A stretch of DNA of 64,000 nt from Glossina fuscipes (lineage: Eukaryota > Arthropoda > Insecta > Diptera > Glossinidae): positions 4,000,622 through 4,064,621 of the forward strand of contig NW_023998414.1 of the NCBI RefSeq assembly GCF_014805625.2. The letters are read 5' to 3'. The position numbers and the translations under genes were made by a program. The notes beneath the pieces are model-generated. The model did no database searches. It was given only the letters and a program-made list of their open reading frames with translations, and was not told where the DNA came from. Every line of letters begins with the position of its first letter. Positions within the stretch are counted from its first letter, which is position 1. Positions 62,211-64,000 of this stretch are shown here, one piece after another.

Positions 62211-62255
62211 TATAGTCGGCTCAAGCCGAATCTTATGATGCCCGGCATTCACTAG
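62211..62255. repeat. Probable transposable-element terminus with TCGGCT-CA-AGCCGA hairpin
   Basis: Perfect 6-base arms at 62216-62221 and 62224-62229 with a 2-base loop, then CCCGGCATTCACTAG. A CTAG about 20 bases after a hairpin recalls Helitron 3' ends, but no matching 5' end was found. Confidence 0.35.
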
Positions 62256-62334
62256 AAATCAATAAACGATTCATTCATATCTGCAACTAATTAGTGCGCG
62301 GGCGATGGATGATTACGAATTTTAATGTCAGTCA

Positions 62335-62535
62335 TGTTCTAATCAATTACTTATTTGAATTAATATAACGAATTAATTAATTAATTTGAATAAATTAATT
62401 AAATAATTACTTCATAAATCAATTATTCAATTATACAATTAACTTGATTTATTAGTTACACAGTAAATTAATCAATTAATCAGTTAGCTATTTAACTAAC
62501 TATTTAATTATAAATTAATTAATAATATAATCAAT
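62335..62535. repeat. TTAA/TTAG degenerate tetranucleotide tract rich in TAATTA
   Basis: About 200 bases made almost only of AATTAATT, TTAACTAACTA and ATTAATCA phrases, with many TAATTA and ATTA homeodomain cores. It is upstream (about 2.6 kb) of the predicted homeobox start exon. Low-complexity origin is the simplest reading; a binding-site role is possible. Confidence 0.6.
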
Positions 62536-63071
62536 CAAATTGATAATTATCTGACTTGGTTACTAGTTACCTAGTTAGTTAGTCATTTATACATATATAC
62601 GCCTTTTTATAGTTGAGATCATATTTGCACATGAAAATCTATAGCTGTTTGCCGTATTTTCAGTTAATCTTGATCTTTATCAAGTGCCAGCTGCCTACAT
62701 CAATTTCAAAAATTCCAAGCAAAGATAAGTAAGCATAAGCAGTAAGATGCCATTCTAATTGCCATTACACTCCAACATGTATTGGTTTGTTAGAAGGAAT
62801 AGCGTAGAGTACACTAATTACAACCTCAGACCGTAATATATATATGAGACTTTTGAGTATGGCGTCAACTTAGCTTAACGACAAAGTTTTGACTTAAAAA
62901 GGCCAAATGTCATCAAATTGTTTTTAGAAAGAAAATATACTTTTCTCAAGGTGAAGAAACAACGGCATAACAGAATGGGAAAATCATGTGTATATATACG
63001 TACGCAAATCTCGACTTCTGAATCCAAATATTCTACATTTTTTAGAAAATCTGTCGGTTCAAGGTATCATG

Positions 63072-63092
63072 ATATATATATATATATATATA
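63072..63092. repeat. (TA)n microsatellite
   Basis: Perfect alternating run. A second one lies at 63680-63701. Confidence 0.9.
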
Positions 63093-63266
63093 CATGGATT
63101 TTCATCAAGCTCTAATATGAGTAATTAATTGAATTTTGTTTTAAAAACTATTCTTCTAGAAATTTCTGTTAGTTCGAAAAGCCACTTATATAGAGTTAAG
63201 ATAATTTCTATTATCGTATCGTATCATATTTCATGTAAAGTGCAGAGCAATGCATATACAGAAACG

Positions 63267-63268
<2 letters not shown>

Positions 63269-63312
<44 letters not shown>
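63269..63312. repeat. (TC)22 microsatellite
   Basis: 44 perfect bases; GAGA on the opposite strand, so also a potential GAGA-factor binding array upstream of the homeobox gene. Confidence 0.95.
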
Positions 63313-63315
<3 letters not shown>

Positions 63316-63493
63316 CTCTCAGTATTCTTATTAAATACTTTTAAGAAGTAAATGATTTATAATTAGGTGTAAATTGTAAAGTCTTTTATATATGTGTAAT
63401 TATTTTTACTTAAGATGAAAAAAATTACTCCAATTATTATTGAAAGAAATGTGCTATAAAATGTAATAAGAGTAAAACAACGACAACAATTTC

Positions 63494-63520
63494 ATCCATT
63501 CATCCATTCATCCATCCATG
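63494..63520. repeat. (CCAT)n microsatellite with CATT variants
   Basis: ATCCATTCATCCATTCATCC and ATCCATG form a tetranucleotide run. Similar runs are GGAT at 40411-40430 and ATTC at 47507-47529. Confidence 0.85.
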
Positions 63521-64000
63521 TAGTAAGTAGCGTTTTATGAACGTAAGCAGTTCCCTAATAAACATTTACTACTTATAAAACAAATGGGACCCTTGAATAT
63601 ATAGTGCCATTGAAATGAAGCGGCATGATTGACTGCATATACACGAACATATTTATATACACATTTTAAATATGCACAGATATATATATATATATATATA
63701 TGCATGTGTTTATAGAATATGAACGTGTAACTATATGATAAATTGTGGTATGCTCGTGCAATGTATGTGGGCAAAATATCCGTGAAATATTCAGGCGCAG
63801 ATGATGGCGGTCGGCTCATTTGCTGTGAAATGTTTGAATTATGCTGTATGATTTTTTGACATGAACGTTTAAATGCTGTCAACATTTTAAAATTTAAAAA
63901 GAAATACAAATCAAAGGCTTACAGAAGCATAATAAAAGAAATTAAATGAGAAAAAATTTACATTATATAAATAAATAGTGGTGATCGGAGCATCAGAGCG

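Larger units (their letters stand above)
59768..64000. other. Upstream region of the homeobox gene
   Basis: Contains family-A copy 2, the TAATTA-rich tract, the (TC)22 run and several TA microsatellites. No further coding exon was convincing; 5' UTR exons and enhancers of the homeobox gene are expected here or beyond the window edge. Confidence 0.5.

Noticed and set aside
63535..63909. 124-codon - strand frame with a protein-like piece (SRPPSSAPEYFTDILP) as a possible upstream exon of the homeobox gene
   Set aside because: The acceptor-like CACAG precedes it, but no usable donor follows and the frame runs into a TA microsatellite; not needed to complete the homeobox gene.

Overview
The window reads as A+T-rich, intron-bearing animal DNA. 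It has short unstable open frames, long homopolymer runs, many microsatellites, GT/AG introns and AATAAA signals, and no bacterial-style operons. A Prrx-type paired-like homeobox gene with a poly-His/poly-Ala tail, an 88-base intron, CAACATG-like start context, TCAGT initiator motifs and repeat ends of the 'taccctacacca' / 'gtcgaccgaac' style point to a higher fly (Diptera, Brachycera). A tephritid or related family is my guess, not proven. No mitochondrial, bacterial or viral gene was recognised.

Two protein-coding genes can be supported, arranged tail to tail. (1) On the + strand, a gene whose start codon sits at the very end of a 41-base exon (41874-41914), followed by a 3-kb intron and two coding exons (44944-45385 and 45474-46596). 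The phases match exactly and predict a 522-residue, Ser/Arg-rich, probably disordered protein with eight R-[RK]-x-S kinase-type motifs; I do not recognise the family by name. (2) On the - strand, a paired-like Q50 homeodomain gene of the Prrx type (Drosophila CG9876-like). Its large exon is 57905-57259, and a 46-base start exon is predicted at 59767-59722, giving 230 residues. About 10.7 kb of repeat-rich DNA lies between the two stop codons.

The left 41 kb holds no convincing full gene. It contains two possible 5' untranslated first exons with initiator-like motifs and good donors (about 6429-6550 and 13766-13906), one candidate orphan exon (14002-14196), a decayed LINE endonuclease fragment (about 15.9-16.5 kb), a ~100-bp minisatellite (20145-20455), a foldback hairpin (7573-7685), a tRNA-derived SINE with perfect 14-bp target-site duplications (28883-29073), a long degenerate tetranucleotide tract (35.36-36.02 kb) and a dead Tc1-like transposase (about 37.18-37.65 kb, - strand).

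The right part adds a 333-bp GC-rich retroposon-like insertion framed by a perfect 15-bp duplication (51184-51516), three related copies of one dispersed repeat (48.9, 52.4 and 55.0 kb), a second repeat family (37.9 and 60.7 kb, fragments at 0-0.17, 15.1, 18.6 and 32.9 kb), and a TAATTA-rich tract near 62.4 kb upstream of the homeobox gene. The most useful outputs here are the two reconstructed start exons, the two retroposons with intact target-site duplications, and the unusual 522-residue phospho-motif protein. No clearly new enzymatic or defence system is visible.
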